A stretch of 64,000 bases of DNA from Laburnicola sp. R22_1 (GCA_014281115.1 JACONQ010000004.1:1612001-1676000), one strand, 5' to 3'; shown: positions 11,600 through 22,991, counted from the stretch's first letter. Notes: a model not told the origin generated them from the letters alone. Numbers and translations are program-made.

Positions 11600-12215
11600 T
11601 ATCTAAAGAAGGCAGCTTAATAGCCTTAACACTACTATCTTTATTAAAGGCGTCCTTATAGCTTAGTTTCTAGTAAGCCTTTAAGTATATTCTAATAACT
11701 AAGATAGTAGGACTAGAAAGCTACACAGAGATCTTTTTAGAGACGCTTTAGTTAGCTTTTAATAAGTAAGTTATTTAGTAGGTGTAGTTCTACTTTTTAA
11801 GTAGGCTATTCTATTAGGTAGTGTTATCTTAGTAGGAAGAATTAAGTAGTAGAGAAGTCTATAGTAGGATAAGATTACTAGTAAAGATTAGATTCATATT
11901 ATCTTTCTAATAAAGGCAGCAGTCCTAAGTATTAACTAGGTAGTTAGCTTGCTTAAAAAATTTCCTACTAATAATAAAATTATAGTCTCCTATTTTATAG
12001 AAAATAAACTATATAGTAATACTATATTTATTAATATTAAGCTAGATTATAAAATAGATATCTACTTTTGCACTTCTCTTCTTTATAAAGTTCTTAAGGG
12101 GGATTAGTGTCTTTAGGTAGAGTAGTTTAGCTTTAAGCTATTTTTAGACAGCCTTTATATACTTTAAAGTAATAAGGTTATAAGCGCTAGCACTAGTGTC
12201 TATTAAGGCTTATAA
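11600..12215 (-). pseudogene. Retropepsin and reverse-transcriptase N-terminal remnant
   Basis: On the minus strand near 12200 the frame gives ALIDTSASAYNLI, matching the active-site motif of Ty3/gypsy proteases (D-T/S-G-A-S, the Gly here lost). About 75 codons on, near 11970, comes GDYNFIIGRKFF, matching the second conserved block of the same domain. At 11600-11720 the same strand gives YKDAFNK followed after a gap by IKLPSLDKELLDNKLLF, resembling the segment just before the RT palm in fungal gypsy elements. In-frame TAA/TAG codons interrupt all pieces. I do not find the RT catalytic box or an integrase. Confidence 0.55.
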
Positions 12216-15200
12216 TCTAAAAGCTAACCCTTAGAATTTAATATGTACTAGTATAACTAGCTAGGAGCCTCTAAATAGCTTAGGAACCTTACTATCTTGC
12301 CACCTATAGGTAGCAATATTACTTTAGTATCTATATTTTGTAGTTAAAATTATAGTTTATTTAGATTAATTAGTTTAGTAGCTTCTATATAAGCTACTAA
12401 ATTAGAATAGTCTAGTAGCGCGTATTTAAAGCCTTATTATCTAATAAATTACCTACCTTTAAATTAAAGTAGTAGGTAATACTAAGTTTATACAAATTAA
12501 GATTATTCTCTACTTTATATTTGCTTATATAGCTACCTTAGGGTAGCGGCGCAAGTATAGGCTTCTATTTTTTTTGCTATAGCTAAAGTAGACGTTATAC
12601 TTTATATACTATACTTTAGTCTAATTATAGAAAGTTAAAAAAGAAGGAGTAGGTCTAGAATAGGGTGTTTGTTTTCTAGTTACTATATAAAAGGGTGTTA
12701 ATATCGGAATAGATTATGTAATATAGTGGAAGGTAGATAGATAGTAATATAATAAGTATAAAATACTTATATAATAAGGTATATACTATTCTTAGTAAGA
12801 TAGATAGTAAGATAACTAACTTAGATTAATTTTTCTAACTCGGGGTTTTGGCTTGTTTATATAGATAAATTCACGTGACTATATACGTGCTAGAAAGTTA
12901 TTAAGTTCTACTTTAGGAAACTAATAGTTCTTTATCTAAAATTACGCAATAACACGTGATTAATAAGATAAAGAAAATCCTAAAGTCTAGACTTTCTAGA
13001 CTGTTCGTTTTCGTCTAATCTTAAACCAGACAATGCGCCAAAAGATAAGTAACTACTTATTACACTACACTATAATCTATAGTATAAACTATATAATAGA
13101 TAATAAGTATTACTATAAAATAAAAGCTTAATAAAGTAAAATTACTTTTAGCTTTATATTTTAACAGTTAATTTAAAAGGTAGTATCTTATAAGAAGTTC
13201 TTATATATACCTAAAAAGAGTTTATTATACTATTATTATAGAGAGTGTAGCTAGCTATAGTTATCTAGTATTTAATTGCTAGGTAGTTAATATTAAGGTC
13301 TTCTATTTTTTTTAAAGTATTAACTTAAAACTTCTAGTTAACTTAAGTTATAATTTGTCCTTCTAGGTCTTTACGTCTAGTTTACTTTTTCTAGCTAGGC
13401 TTTTAAAAGCTTATAGGAATATTTAGGCGTCTATTCTATTAGAGAGAAAAAGCTTATAAAACTTCTTATATGCCTATTAAAGAGTAAAGAGATTATAGTA
13501 AGTTTTTTTTTAAAATTTAAAGAGTGCTTTAGGTTTATAATCTTTTTAGAGGGCCTAATTTATTTAATACTAATTTTATACTAACTTTTAAGGTGCGCCT
13601 TTAAGGTGACTAAGAATAGCTTCTATAAGGTTATCTTAATCTTTCTTATTATTATCGCCTTAGTAATAATTTATATTTACGCAAATTTTATTATATATAT
13701 TCTTTAGCTAATCTTTAATACTAAGGCTAGGTTAATCTTTTCTATAGTATTTATTAATATTAGGTAGCTTTACAAAGTGTCTTAGCTTAGATATATTAGA
13801 GAGTATAGTAAAAGTATGTCTACCTTAGGGTATATCTATTTAGGCGCTATTAGCAAGCTTAGTTTATATATATCTAGAGACTAGAAAGTAGTAAAGAGTG
13901 CTATCTAGTTGCAAAATAGGCACTATAAGCTAGGGCAAATAATAGAGTATATATTAGGGCGCTAGCTAGGGCGCATATTAGAACGCAACTAAATAGAATA
14001 AGCTTTACTTAGTTATATAAGAGCAGTATAAACTATATAGTAGATTAGGTATTTTTAGGCTAGAGTTTTTTAGAGGTATATAAGTGTAGTGCTATAGATT
14101 ATAAGTATTTTTAATAGAAGGGAGAGCTTTAGTAAAGGTAAATAAGTCCTTTTTAATAACTATATAGTTAGCACTATTAAAGTAGGATTAGAATTTTTCC
14201 TTTATTATATATATTATAGTGTAAGATGTCTATGCCTTAAATATAGTAAAAGCTTACTTAAATATATTAGCGCGCTTATATAAAGCCTAAATAATACTTT
14301 TTTATTTAGGATTATTTTTAGACTTTGTAATAGCCCTAGCTACTAATTCTAGTAATTTCTCTAAAAGTAGGCCTTAAAAAAAGCAATATTAAGCCTAAAG
14401 CTAATAGGTAGCAAGTAATTATTTTATTTCTAGGCTATGCTAGAGCAATTAATCTAGTTTAAATTGCGCTAAAAACGTACTAAACTTTCTAGTAACTTTA
14501 AGCTTAGCTTTACCTTAATGCGTAAGCTACTTAAAGTCTATTAGTAAAAATTTATTACCTAGCTAATTTACTTTAAGTATAGTAATATATTAATTATGCT
14601 TAGAAGTATTATAAGAAATTTTATTAGGATAGACCTTTCTAAGTAGTTTAACTATACTCCTCTTTTTTATAAGGCTAAGGAGGCAACTAGTAGTTTTAGG
14701 CGTAACTATTAGTTACTTTTCTTACTTAATAGATAATAGATTACTAGTAAAGTAAAGTAGAGAAATTCTACTATAAGTATTATATAAACTATTATTAGTA
14801 GGGTGTAGGCAAATATTCCCTCTATATTATCTATTCTAGAACTATCTAGGAGTAGAGAGAATATAGGGAATATTCTAGAAGTCTTTTAGATTAAAGGGTA
14901 GCGGCTTACTATAGTATAGATAGTAGTAGAATTAAGTAAAGTAAGGATTATAGAAAGGATATAATAAATAAACCTAAGGTGACAGGTCTTATATAGCGTG
15001 TAAGCTAGCGCATAGTTTAAGCTAGGTAAAAGATAATATATAAAATAAAATATATAAAACTTTAACCTCTATATTATCTCAATAGCCTAACTCTAATCTT
15101 CTAGCTTTATACCTTATACCCTTACTATAATAGCGCTAGAAAGTAGTTATTAGGCAAGTTAGCTGTGCAGAGTATAGTGTAGTAGTTATTATTTATTAAT

Positions 15201-15249
15201 TGTTATTTATATTTAAAACTTCTAGGACAGCCTCTTAAATAGACCTTAG

Positions 15250-15624
15250 CGTAGTGTAATAACTACCTAGTATAACTACCTAGTATAACTACCTAGTATA
15301 ACTACCTAGTATAACTACCTAGTATAACTACCTAGTATAACTACCTAGTATAACTACCTAGTATAACTACCTAGTATAACTAGTAACTAATAAACTAATA
15401 CACTCTTACTAACTTATAGTAGGTAGAGAAGTTATATTAGTAGTTTTATAGATCTTAGATAGTGTAATAACTATTTAGCACAACTAGTAACTAATAAACT
15501 AATACACTCTTACTAACTTATAGTAGGTAAAAAAGTTATATTAGTAGTCTTATAGACCTTAGGTAGTGTAATAATTACTTAGCATAACTAGTAACTAACC
15601 TAATACACCCTTACTTACTTATAG
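15250..15624. repeat. Tandem array, ~100 bp units with an internal 13 bp expansion (left part)
   Basis: At 15250-15380 a 13 bp unit (ATAACTACCTAGT) is repeated about nine times. It is followed by about two copies of a 100-104 bp unit containing AAGTTATATTAGTAG and CTAGTAACTAA. The 13-mer is itself part of the 100 bp unit, so the short array is an expansion inside the longer one. The array stops at 15624 and resumes at 16863. Confidence 0.85.
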
Positions 15625-16862
15625 TTTTTTTTTACGACTAAGAGGTTTCTAATAAAAATATTACAATAATAGCAGTTATCCCTCCTACTGTTATTAATAT
15701 AGAAAAGCGTTTTAAAGTAGTGTTAATAAAAAGAGGTTAGCGCGTTACAAGCGAGCTTAGCGCGCCTACTCTAACTAAAAAAAATCCATATATAAAACTA
15801 TACATAAGGCTATATTACTATACTATAGTTTAGAGTGGGGAAGGTATAAAATAGCGCTAGCGCTGTAATACTATAACTATTATCTCCTCTACTATTATCT
15901 CTAAAGATTACTAGTAATAGCTGTTATATTAGTAGGTTTGTGCTATTATAAGATATATATTAGGTAGGAGCTTATACACTATAGGTATATTAACGCTTTA
16001 TCTCTATATTAAAGTTAACTTTAATAAGATATTATCTATTACTATTGCTCTATTTCCTACTATTCTCCTAAGCCCTAATACTAAAATTATAATTAACGCT
16101 ACCTAAAAGTACGCTTTATATTTGCTTGTTACTATTACTAGGACCACACTAGAGTACCGCTCTATCTAGAAGATTATTAATAGATTAAAGTAAAAGAAGG
16201 TATACTTTAGCCTATATAATGCGGTCCTAGTGTACTAGTTAGGCTAGTAATAGATTAGTAACTATAGGCGTTGTAATAGATGCGCGGAATTGCTACTATA
16301 GTTCCTTATATTACTATAGATTAGAATAGTAGTAATAAAGGGCAAGATTAAAGGGCAAGAGAAGGTGTTTGTTAATAAGTTGCTAGAGGAGAAGAGCATT
16401 ACGTAGATGCATTAGATCTTTATAGTTATAGCATTAGGTAAGCGCAACGCGTAAGCGGCGTAGTTGCTAATAATAGTAAGAGAGTAAGAGTTAGTTTTCT
16501 ATACACGCTTTAAGTAAATTAATAGGTATTAGAGCGCTTATAAATAGTAGGGCGAGTGCGTAGTTTATTAACTATTATAAATTATTATAAACTATTATAA
16601 ACTATTATAAACTATTATAAACTATTATAAACTATTATAAATTATTATAAACTATTATAAATTATTATAAACTATTATAAACTATTATAAACTATTATAA
16701 ACTATTATAAACTGTTATAAACTATTATTGCGTTAGCGAAGACTTAGTAGACTATTTTTTAGGCGCTAGACTAGAGCGGCCTTTCTATCCCAACTTACAC
16801 AGGCTCAAATTAAAAAAATGTGGTTAAAAAGGGTGATTAACACTAAATAAACAATGCGACGC
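15625..16862 (-). mobile_element. Nested poly(A)-tailed insertion splitting the tandem array (LINE/SINE-like)
   Basis: The ~100 bp array is cut in the middle of a unit. The 14 bases TTACTTACTTATAG occur both immediately left (15611-15624) and immediately right (16864-16877) of a 1.24 kb foreign segment, which starts with a run of nine T. A long target duplication plus a terminal T run on the plus strand is what a non-LTR retrotransposon inserted on the minus strand would leave. The segment is RIP-mutated and contains an 11 bp tandem array. I recognise no protein domain, so a 5'-truncated LINE, a SINE or a retroposed transcript are all possible. Confidence 0.45.
16563..16728. repeat. 11 bp tandem array (ACTATTATAAA)
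   Basis: About fifteen near-perfect copies of an 11 bp unit ACTATTATAAA, with occasional C/T changes, inside the nested insertion. Confidence 0.9.
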
Positions 16863-17450
16863 TTTACTTACTTATAGTAGGCAGAGAAGTTATATTAGTA
16901 GTTTTATAGACCTTAGATAGTATAATAACTATCTAGTATAACTAGTAATTAACCTAATATACTCTTACCTACTTATAGTAGATAGAGAAGTTATATTAGT
17001 AGTTTTATAAACCTTAAGTAGTGTAATAACTACCTAGTATAACTAGTAACTAACCTAATATACTCTTACTTACTTATAGTAGGCAGAGAAGTTATATTAG
17101 TAGTTTTATAGACCTTAGGTAGTATAATAACTATCTAGTATAACTATTAATTAATCTAATACACTCTTACCTACTTATAGAAGGTAGAGAAGTTATATTA
17201 GTAGTTTTATAAATCTTAAGTAGTGTAATAACTACCTAGTATAACTAGTAACTAATCTAATACACTCTTACTTATAGTAGGCAGAGAAGTTATATTAGTA
17301 GTTTTATAGACCTTAGCGTAGAACTATTACCTAGTATAACTAGTAACTAATAAACTAATATACCCTTACCTACTTATAGTAGGCAAAGAAGTTATATTAG
17401 TAGTTTTATAGATCTTAGGTAATTGCCTAGTATAACTAGTAACTAATAAG
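16863..17450. repeat. Tandem array of ~100 bp units (right part)
   Basis: About six copies of the same ~100 bp unit seen at 15400-15624. Each carries the blocks CTTATAGTAGGCAGAGAAG, TATATTAGTAGTTTTATAG and TAACTAGTAACTAA. Copies differ mostly by C/T and G/A changes. Confidence 0.85.
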
Positions 17451-17553
17451 GTAAAACTTCTACTAATTTAACTACCTATAGACAATATCTTATAAAAGGA
17501 GTAGATATTATATTACTATCTATAGCTAAATAAAAAGATTAATTTTAGAATAA

Positions 17554-17841
17554 TATAAGAGTGGTATATAGTCTTATAAAGCTAATCTATTAGGAATAGC
17601 TAGAATAGTTAAAAGAGCTAGTTAAATTAATACTATTCTAAGATAGTAAATAAGAAAGGAATATAGGGGGCCCTTTCTTATATAAAGGACGGCATAGGGC
17701 ATAGGCCTACACTAGCTATACGCTAACACTAACTAGGAAAGGCGCCTTTAGAAAGGTAAAAGGCGTAAATAGGGGGAAATAGGGTATAAAAGAAAGGTAA
17801 TAGGGTGTGCTTAGTAGGAAGGCTAGCACAGGACCGTTATA
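17554..17841 (-). repeat. Right LTR (288 bp)
   Basis: Partner of the LTR at 10070-10357, with the same length and the same order of conserved blocks. It is followed by the target duplication ATAAG at 17842-17846. If the minus-strand coding orientation is right, this is the 5' LTR. Confidence 0.85.
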
Positions 17842-18280
17842 ATAAGGAGAATCTTATTCTAGTTATAGTAGTTAATAAAATCTATAGTAATGTAAAATCT
17901 ATAGCTATTAAGAATTAAAAGTTAGTATACTTATTAAGCTTTCTTTCTTATATAGTAATTAAATACCTATTTTAGCCATTAAAGGCCTATCTTATTATTT
18001 AACTAGCTAGAGGTTAATAAGGTAATAAAGACTCTATAAAAGTTAATATTAATTTCTTTAACCTAGCTTAATTATAAAGTTGCAGCGTTAGATCTATAGA
18101 TTAGCGCTAGATTAATAGTAGATTTATTAGCGCATATATATGCAATAAGTAAAATCTACTTATAGTTACTATTCTGTATAAATTATCTTACTTAGTAACT
18201 CTTATATAGAGGCCTATTAAAAATCCTTTTTAAGCAGCTAGTAATACTAAGGAGGAAGCCTTTCTTATCTATATTATAGC

Positions 18281-19184
18281 CAGCGTAGTTAATATAGCGT
18301 AGTATAGTATAATTAGGCGTTATTACTCTACGCTACAGCTTATATAGGCGCTATATATATATAGGAGCTGCTAGAGATGCTAGATTATGCCGCGTAGCTA
18401 TAGTATAGTCTAAAAAGCTCTTTATAGGCTATACTATACTAAAAAAAATTTAATTAGGTAATTAGTAATTGTTATATAGTATTAAGGTTATTAAAAAGTT
18501 ATCTTTTTAGGTAATTAACTTTATAAGGTTAAAAGGTTACTTTTAATAGCTTTTTAACGCAGCTAATTATTCTATAATTATAAAGCCTTAATAGTATAGC
18601 TAATTAGATAATTGCGATTACACGTAATTGTATATTTTATAGTACTAAAATACCTCTTATAGTTGTATAACGTATAGGGCACTAAGAGGTAATCTATAGC
18701 TATCTTATATATAATTAGGTACTATTTTTGGCCTATTTTAACCTACTAATAGTGTGGGTTATCCATAAGTCTTGCGTTGAGCCTTTGCGACGTGGCGGCA
18801 TAATAAGGGCGATAATTAAAAGTACTTTAAGATAGTTGCATGGCCTAGGACTGTGTATTTTATAATATATTATAGGCAAAAGCTAATAAGTTACTACTTA
18901 AGAAGCACTAGAAAATTCTACTATAATAAAGGCCTATTAGGCGCCCTTATAATCTAAGCTTATACTACACTAAAAAAGGCGAAAAATAGCTAAAAACAGC
19001 CTTCTAAAATACTAAAAGGTTATGTTAAAATCTAATAAAAAGGCTCTTATAGAGCTATAACTACGCCTTATTTATATATAAATTATAGCTATAGTATAGC
19101 CTAGGGTGTAGCTATATACGTATAGTGTATAGAATATACTATAGAACGTACTATTACGCGTAGTATAATACGTTATTAATGCTA
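18281..19184. mobile_element. 904 bp internally deleted hAT element, heavily RIP-mutated
   Basis: Both halves align with the 3.1 kb hAT at 27073-30198: 18281-18785 with its left ~0.5 kb, and 18785-19184 with its right ~0.4 kb. About 2.2 kb of the transposase interior is missing. Shared blocks include GGCCTA...CACTAATAGTGTGGGTT and GGGCGATAATTAA. Differences are overwhelmingly C to T or G to A. The ends match the hAT termini after allowing for RIP. An 8 bp target duplication is visible: ATTATAGC (18273-18280) and ATTATAGT (19185-19192), 7 of 8 identical. It is a non-autonomous derivative. Confidence 0.8.
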
Positions 19185-19500
19185 ATTATAGTAGTAATAA
19201 GACTCTATACTATACTTTGTAATCTTCTTATATAGAAGCTTAAAGTAGAGCTTATATTTTATTTCTAAATTAGCGTTATAGCGATTACTATTAATTCTAG
19301 TCATCTAGCGTAATATTAAGGCGTCGCTGTTATGCTTAATAAGGCGATTAACCTAGGATATACTTATGTTCTTTTAAGTAATATAGAATATAAAGTTCTG
19401 TATTATTTGCTGTGTAGGAGGAAGGCTATATTTAGTAAGGTGTTGTATATAGCGTAGGAGCTTAGATTCTTATTATTAGCTAAGATTTTGCTGGTTGTTA

Positions 19501-21152
19501 TACTATGTTGCACACAACTAAGTAACACGTCTATGCTAGCGATTTAATATAGATTAGTTAACTCTAAGGAAATAAGCTTGCTCGCCTGGGCAGCACTGCA
19601 AGAGAATGGTGGTGTGATAATCGGCTCTCTGCTTTGAGTGTTGCTGCGAGTTGGCAAGGCAATCATATTGCCTTGCGAGGTGTCGCATTATTTGGAATTC
19701 CATGCTTGCCACTTGGTATAGCCCTACAGCGTCCAGGTGGAAGCTTGATGCGCAAATTGAGGTTGGGCAGATGATCGTGGAAGTGGGTATTCCGCTGGCG
19801 TGTGCAGCCTTGGACCAGGTGGTGCCGTGGTCTATTTCCGATGATTGATCGAAATGAACAGCAACAAGGAGTTCCCCGATTGAGGACGAGATGTATCATC
19901 ATTGAGGTGCGTGGTGGGAAGAGGACCAAATGAGTTAGCGCCTTGGCGCGGCGTTAAGACTTCTTCAAATCCGTTGCCCTCACTCATCGTCACTTCTAGA
20001 TGGCACCACATAGTTGGCGACGGGAGTTGATAGTTGTCTTGCACCCGCCTTTCCATTTGCAGTGCAGATTTTGTCATGCATACCGATTACGCTTAATTCC
20101 AGCGGCTCTTCACTCTCTGCTCATGCTAGGTGTCTCGCTCCCGCATGGCCATCTTTCCAATCACCAACAAATATTTCTACTCATTGATTGACGATGTCGC
20201 TGGCTATCAGTGCAGAAGATGGATCTCATCTTAGCGAATTCTGAAGCACTGGGTCAGCTTTCAACTGCTGCTCGTTGCTCCGGCTTCTGAAGCTGGAAGG
20301 CTAGCTCATTAACTGTCCAAGCCGGTGGTCGAGCAGCTACAACACTAGGACAGAAGTCTGAGTACTGTGTGTTACCCCAGCATATGCATACAAAGGCTAC
20401 ATGTACTCTACCTTTTATCCTAACGTTGACTTCCAAGTTCCAACCCGTGCAAACTTACTTGAGGTATCTGATCTTATCACCGACCAATCTCCGATGGTTG
20501 CAATCGATACTTGAAGCCTTTCGCAACCACGTTCCTTGCGCACTTGACTTTTTTCAGTCTCTAGGTATGTATATCCGTTCAGAACCTGACATTGCTCCGT
20601 CCGTACACTAGAGCGTCTCGTCCTGCAATCAGTTCTTCCGTGAGGGTCCTATCCCGGCGTAGATCATCTTCATTTACAGCTGAAACACCCGCTCTCTCTT
20701 TCCACGAATGTTTCTTGACCTTGCCTGTCACAAAATCCTCTTGCGCGCCCCTTCTTCAAAAATTGACCAGAGCAGACGGCAGTCTGCAATTTAAAGCATG
20801 ACGCACATCCAGAGTGATGCCACCGTCGAACGCAGGCCCGCGTTTCGAAACCTATTAATTTCTCCGACTGCAAACTAGCGTCAAGCTTTTTGCCCAGCGA
20901 AATGAAGGGCTTGCTAGGAGCTTAGCTCTCCATGAATGTGGCTTTCAAATTCCATGAGCAAACAACGGGACGCAGCTGTCATATTTATATCAGTCGGATA
21001 GTGCACGCTCTAATAAAGGGACGGCAGCATTTTGTCAGCTCAAGTCGCTCTTTTCATCTCTAGTCGCTCGTTGCTTCCTATACCTTGCATATACGCTCTT
21101 TTTCTCTGTCTGCAGTGCAGTGTTCCCTTTCTCTTCAAGAAAATCCACGGCA
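19501..21152. other. Intergenic and promoter of the rhamnogalacturonase gene
   Basis: About 1.65 kb between the RIP block and the GH28 start codon. Composition returns to normal near 19500-19560. No gene is convincing. An ATATTTATAT box at 20981-20990, about 165 bp upstream of the ATG, is a plausible TATA element of the downstream gene. Confidence 0.5.
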
Positions 21153-22659
21153 ATGCATCTGTCGATCTTCCTAAGCGCTATCGCGCTGCTCCCATCTACC
21201 TTCGCTCAACTCTCCGGTCATGTCGGACCCTTGACGTCGATTTGTAAGAAACGCGCCACAAAGACTTGTGATGTGACGAAGTACGGAGCGAAAGCCGACA
21301 AAACGACTGATATCGGCCCGTCGCTGGCAGCTGCGTGGGCTGCTTGTAAAGTTGGTGGTCTCGTTATTATTCCTAAGGGCGAATATGCCATGAACACTTG
21401 GGTGGAGCTGAAGAACGGTAAAGGAGTGGGAATACAGCTCGATGGAATAATCTACAGGAAGGGAACAGCAGGTGGAAATATGATCATGGTGCGTGATACG
21501 CACGACTTCGAGGTTTTCAGTGCCAATGGAAAAGGCGCTGTCCAAGGTATGTCGCTTCTTGTTCCGATCAACTGAGCATCATTATTTTTAACCTCGGCTG
21601 GCTATGTCTTGCTTGCGTTATATGGCAGGACAACTCTTTGTGGTAGTCATGCGCCAAGTTCATCTTGATCAAGGCTTTTTGGAAACTCCAACAGATCAAA
21701 ATGCTAACAGTATCTGGACAGGCAACGGCTACGAAATCCACGCCCAGGGCAAACGCGACGGCGCCCGCATCCTCCGCTTCTACAAAGTGACCGATTTCTC
21801 CGTCCATGACATTGTCCTTGTCGACGCCCCTGCCTTCCACTTCTCGATGGACACGTGCTCCAACGGCGAAGTCTACAATATGGCAATCCGCGGTGGTGAC
21901 TGGGGTGGCCTAGACGGCATTGACGTCTGGGCGAACAACATCCACATTCACGATGTCATGGTTACCAACAAGGACGAGTGTGTCACCGTGAAGTCGCCTG
22001 CCAAAAACATCCTAGTCGAGAACATTTATTGCAATTCCAGCGGCGGATGCGCCTTTGGTAGTCTCGGCGCCAATACCGCAATCTCGCAGGTTGTTTATCG
22101 GAATATCTATACGTGGAAGTCGAACCAGATGATGATGATCAAGTCATATGGCGGGAGTGGGTACGTTGAAGACGTCGTCATGGAGAACTTTATCGGCCAT
22201 GGAAATGCCTACTCGCTAGACATTGACCAGTACTGGGCCAGTATGAAGGCGGCAGCCGGAAATGGAGTCCAGCTCAACAACATCACCTTAAAGAACTGGA
22301 AGGGCACCGAGGCTAATGGCGCGCAACGAGGCCCTATCAAGCTCGCCTGCGCAGACGGTGCCCCATGCACGGACATCAAAATCGAAGACTTCGCAATGTG
22401 GACCGAAACTGGCAACAAGCAATACCTAACCTGCCGATCTGCATATGGAAAGGGTGCATGCTTGAAAGCGGGCTCGGGTAAGGCTTATCCAGTCAGTACC
22501 GTCACACAGACTGCTGCTCCGTCTGGATATTCCGCTGCGACTATGCCAGATGACCTCAAGACAGCGTTCGGCACGACAAAGAGCATTCCTATTCCGAGTG
22601 TGCCAACGAGCTACTTCCCGGGCGCAAAGCCTATCAGCACCGGCATTGCAGCATGTTGA
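21153..22659 (+). CDS. Secreted rhamnogalacturonan hydrolase, GH28
   Basis: Two exons, 21153-21546 and 21722-22659, encoding 443 aa. The 175 bp intron ends in TGCTAACAG...GGACAG. The ATG at 21153 is preferred to upstream in-frame codons because it starts a signal peptide ([18 protein letters not shown], cleavage near 18). The mature protein is a right-handed beta-helix. GH28 blocks are visible: [27 protein letters not shown] and [10 protein letters not shown]. The last two are the rhamnogalacturonase forms, whereas polygalacturonases have DDC and GHG at these places. The family cleaves the alternating GalA-Rha backbone of rhamnogalacturonan I in plant pectin. An alternative acceptor at 21627-21628 would add 31 codons in frame. 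The gene lies 1.65 kb from the RIP block. Confidence 0.9.
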
Positions 22660-22991
22660 ACGAGCCACTGGGCTTCAGAGTCTCAGCATATTTTTTTTCT
22701 CGTACATTTTTATTCTACTATATCATATTGAAGCCTTCCAATACCAAGTGAGCAAGCTCACGAATACATTCAACAACAAGATTCTTGCAAGACTGTAGTC
22801 AGCCACTGCCATGCTAGGTTCATTTTGAATCGGATATTATGCTCCAGTTTACAGTCACAGGACAGACGATTGGGTACACCTGGTCTTCGCATAGCTTATC
22901 ATGTGGTAACAGACGCTAATTAGGCGTTGAACTAGCACTGTAGCCATAGCCATCCCCATCATCAAGCGCCTAAAAGCCGACTTCCCAACCA
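22660..22991. other. Convergent intergenic, GH28 / RING gene
   Basis: 332 bp between two converging stop codons. It should hold both 3' UTRs. Only a T-rich stretch near 22690 stands out. Confidence 0.5.

Larger units (their letters stand above)
10070..17841 (-). mobile_element. RIP-mutated LTR retrotransposon (Ty3-like), 7,772 bp
   Basis: Two direct repeats of exactly 288 bp, at 10070-10357 and 17554-17841, bound the element. They start TGTAA/TATAA and end TTATA, i.e. TG...CA termini altered by RIP. A perfect 5 bp target duplication ATAAG lies immediately outside (10065-10069 and 17842-17846). A retropepsin-like remnant on the minus strand (11950-12215) sets the orientation, so the 5' LTR would be the right one. 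Between protease remnant and left LTR only about 1.6 kb remains, too little for complete RT, RNase H and integrase, so the pol region is deleted or rearranged. The right half is inflated by tandem arrays and a nested insertion. The element is dead. Confidence 0.8.
8850..19500. repeat. RIP-degraded AT-rich transposon block
   Basis: About 10.6 kb in which TpA is everywhere, CpA/TpG are scarce, every frame is full of TAA/TAG stops, and no gene survives. This is the dinucleotide signature of repeat-induced point mutation (CpA to TpA on either strand), a genome defence of ascomycetes acting on duplicated DNA. Both boundaries are sharp against ordinary sequence. The block holds an LTR retrotransposon, tandem arrays, a nested insertion and a short hAT element, annotated separately. 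Segments 8850-10064 and 17847-18272 are also repeat-like but I cannot assign them to a family. Confidence 0.93.

Noticed and set aside
15250..16728. CRISPR-like appearance of regularly spaced short repeats
   Set aside because: The repeats are contiguous tandem units without unique spacers, in a eukaryotic RIP-degraded transposon.
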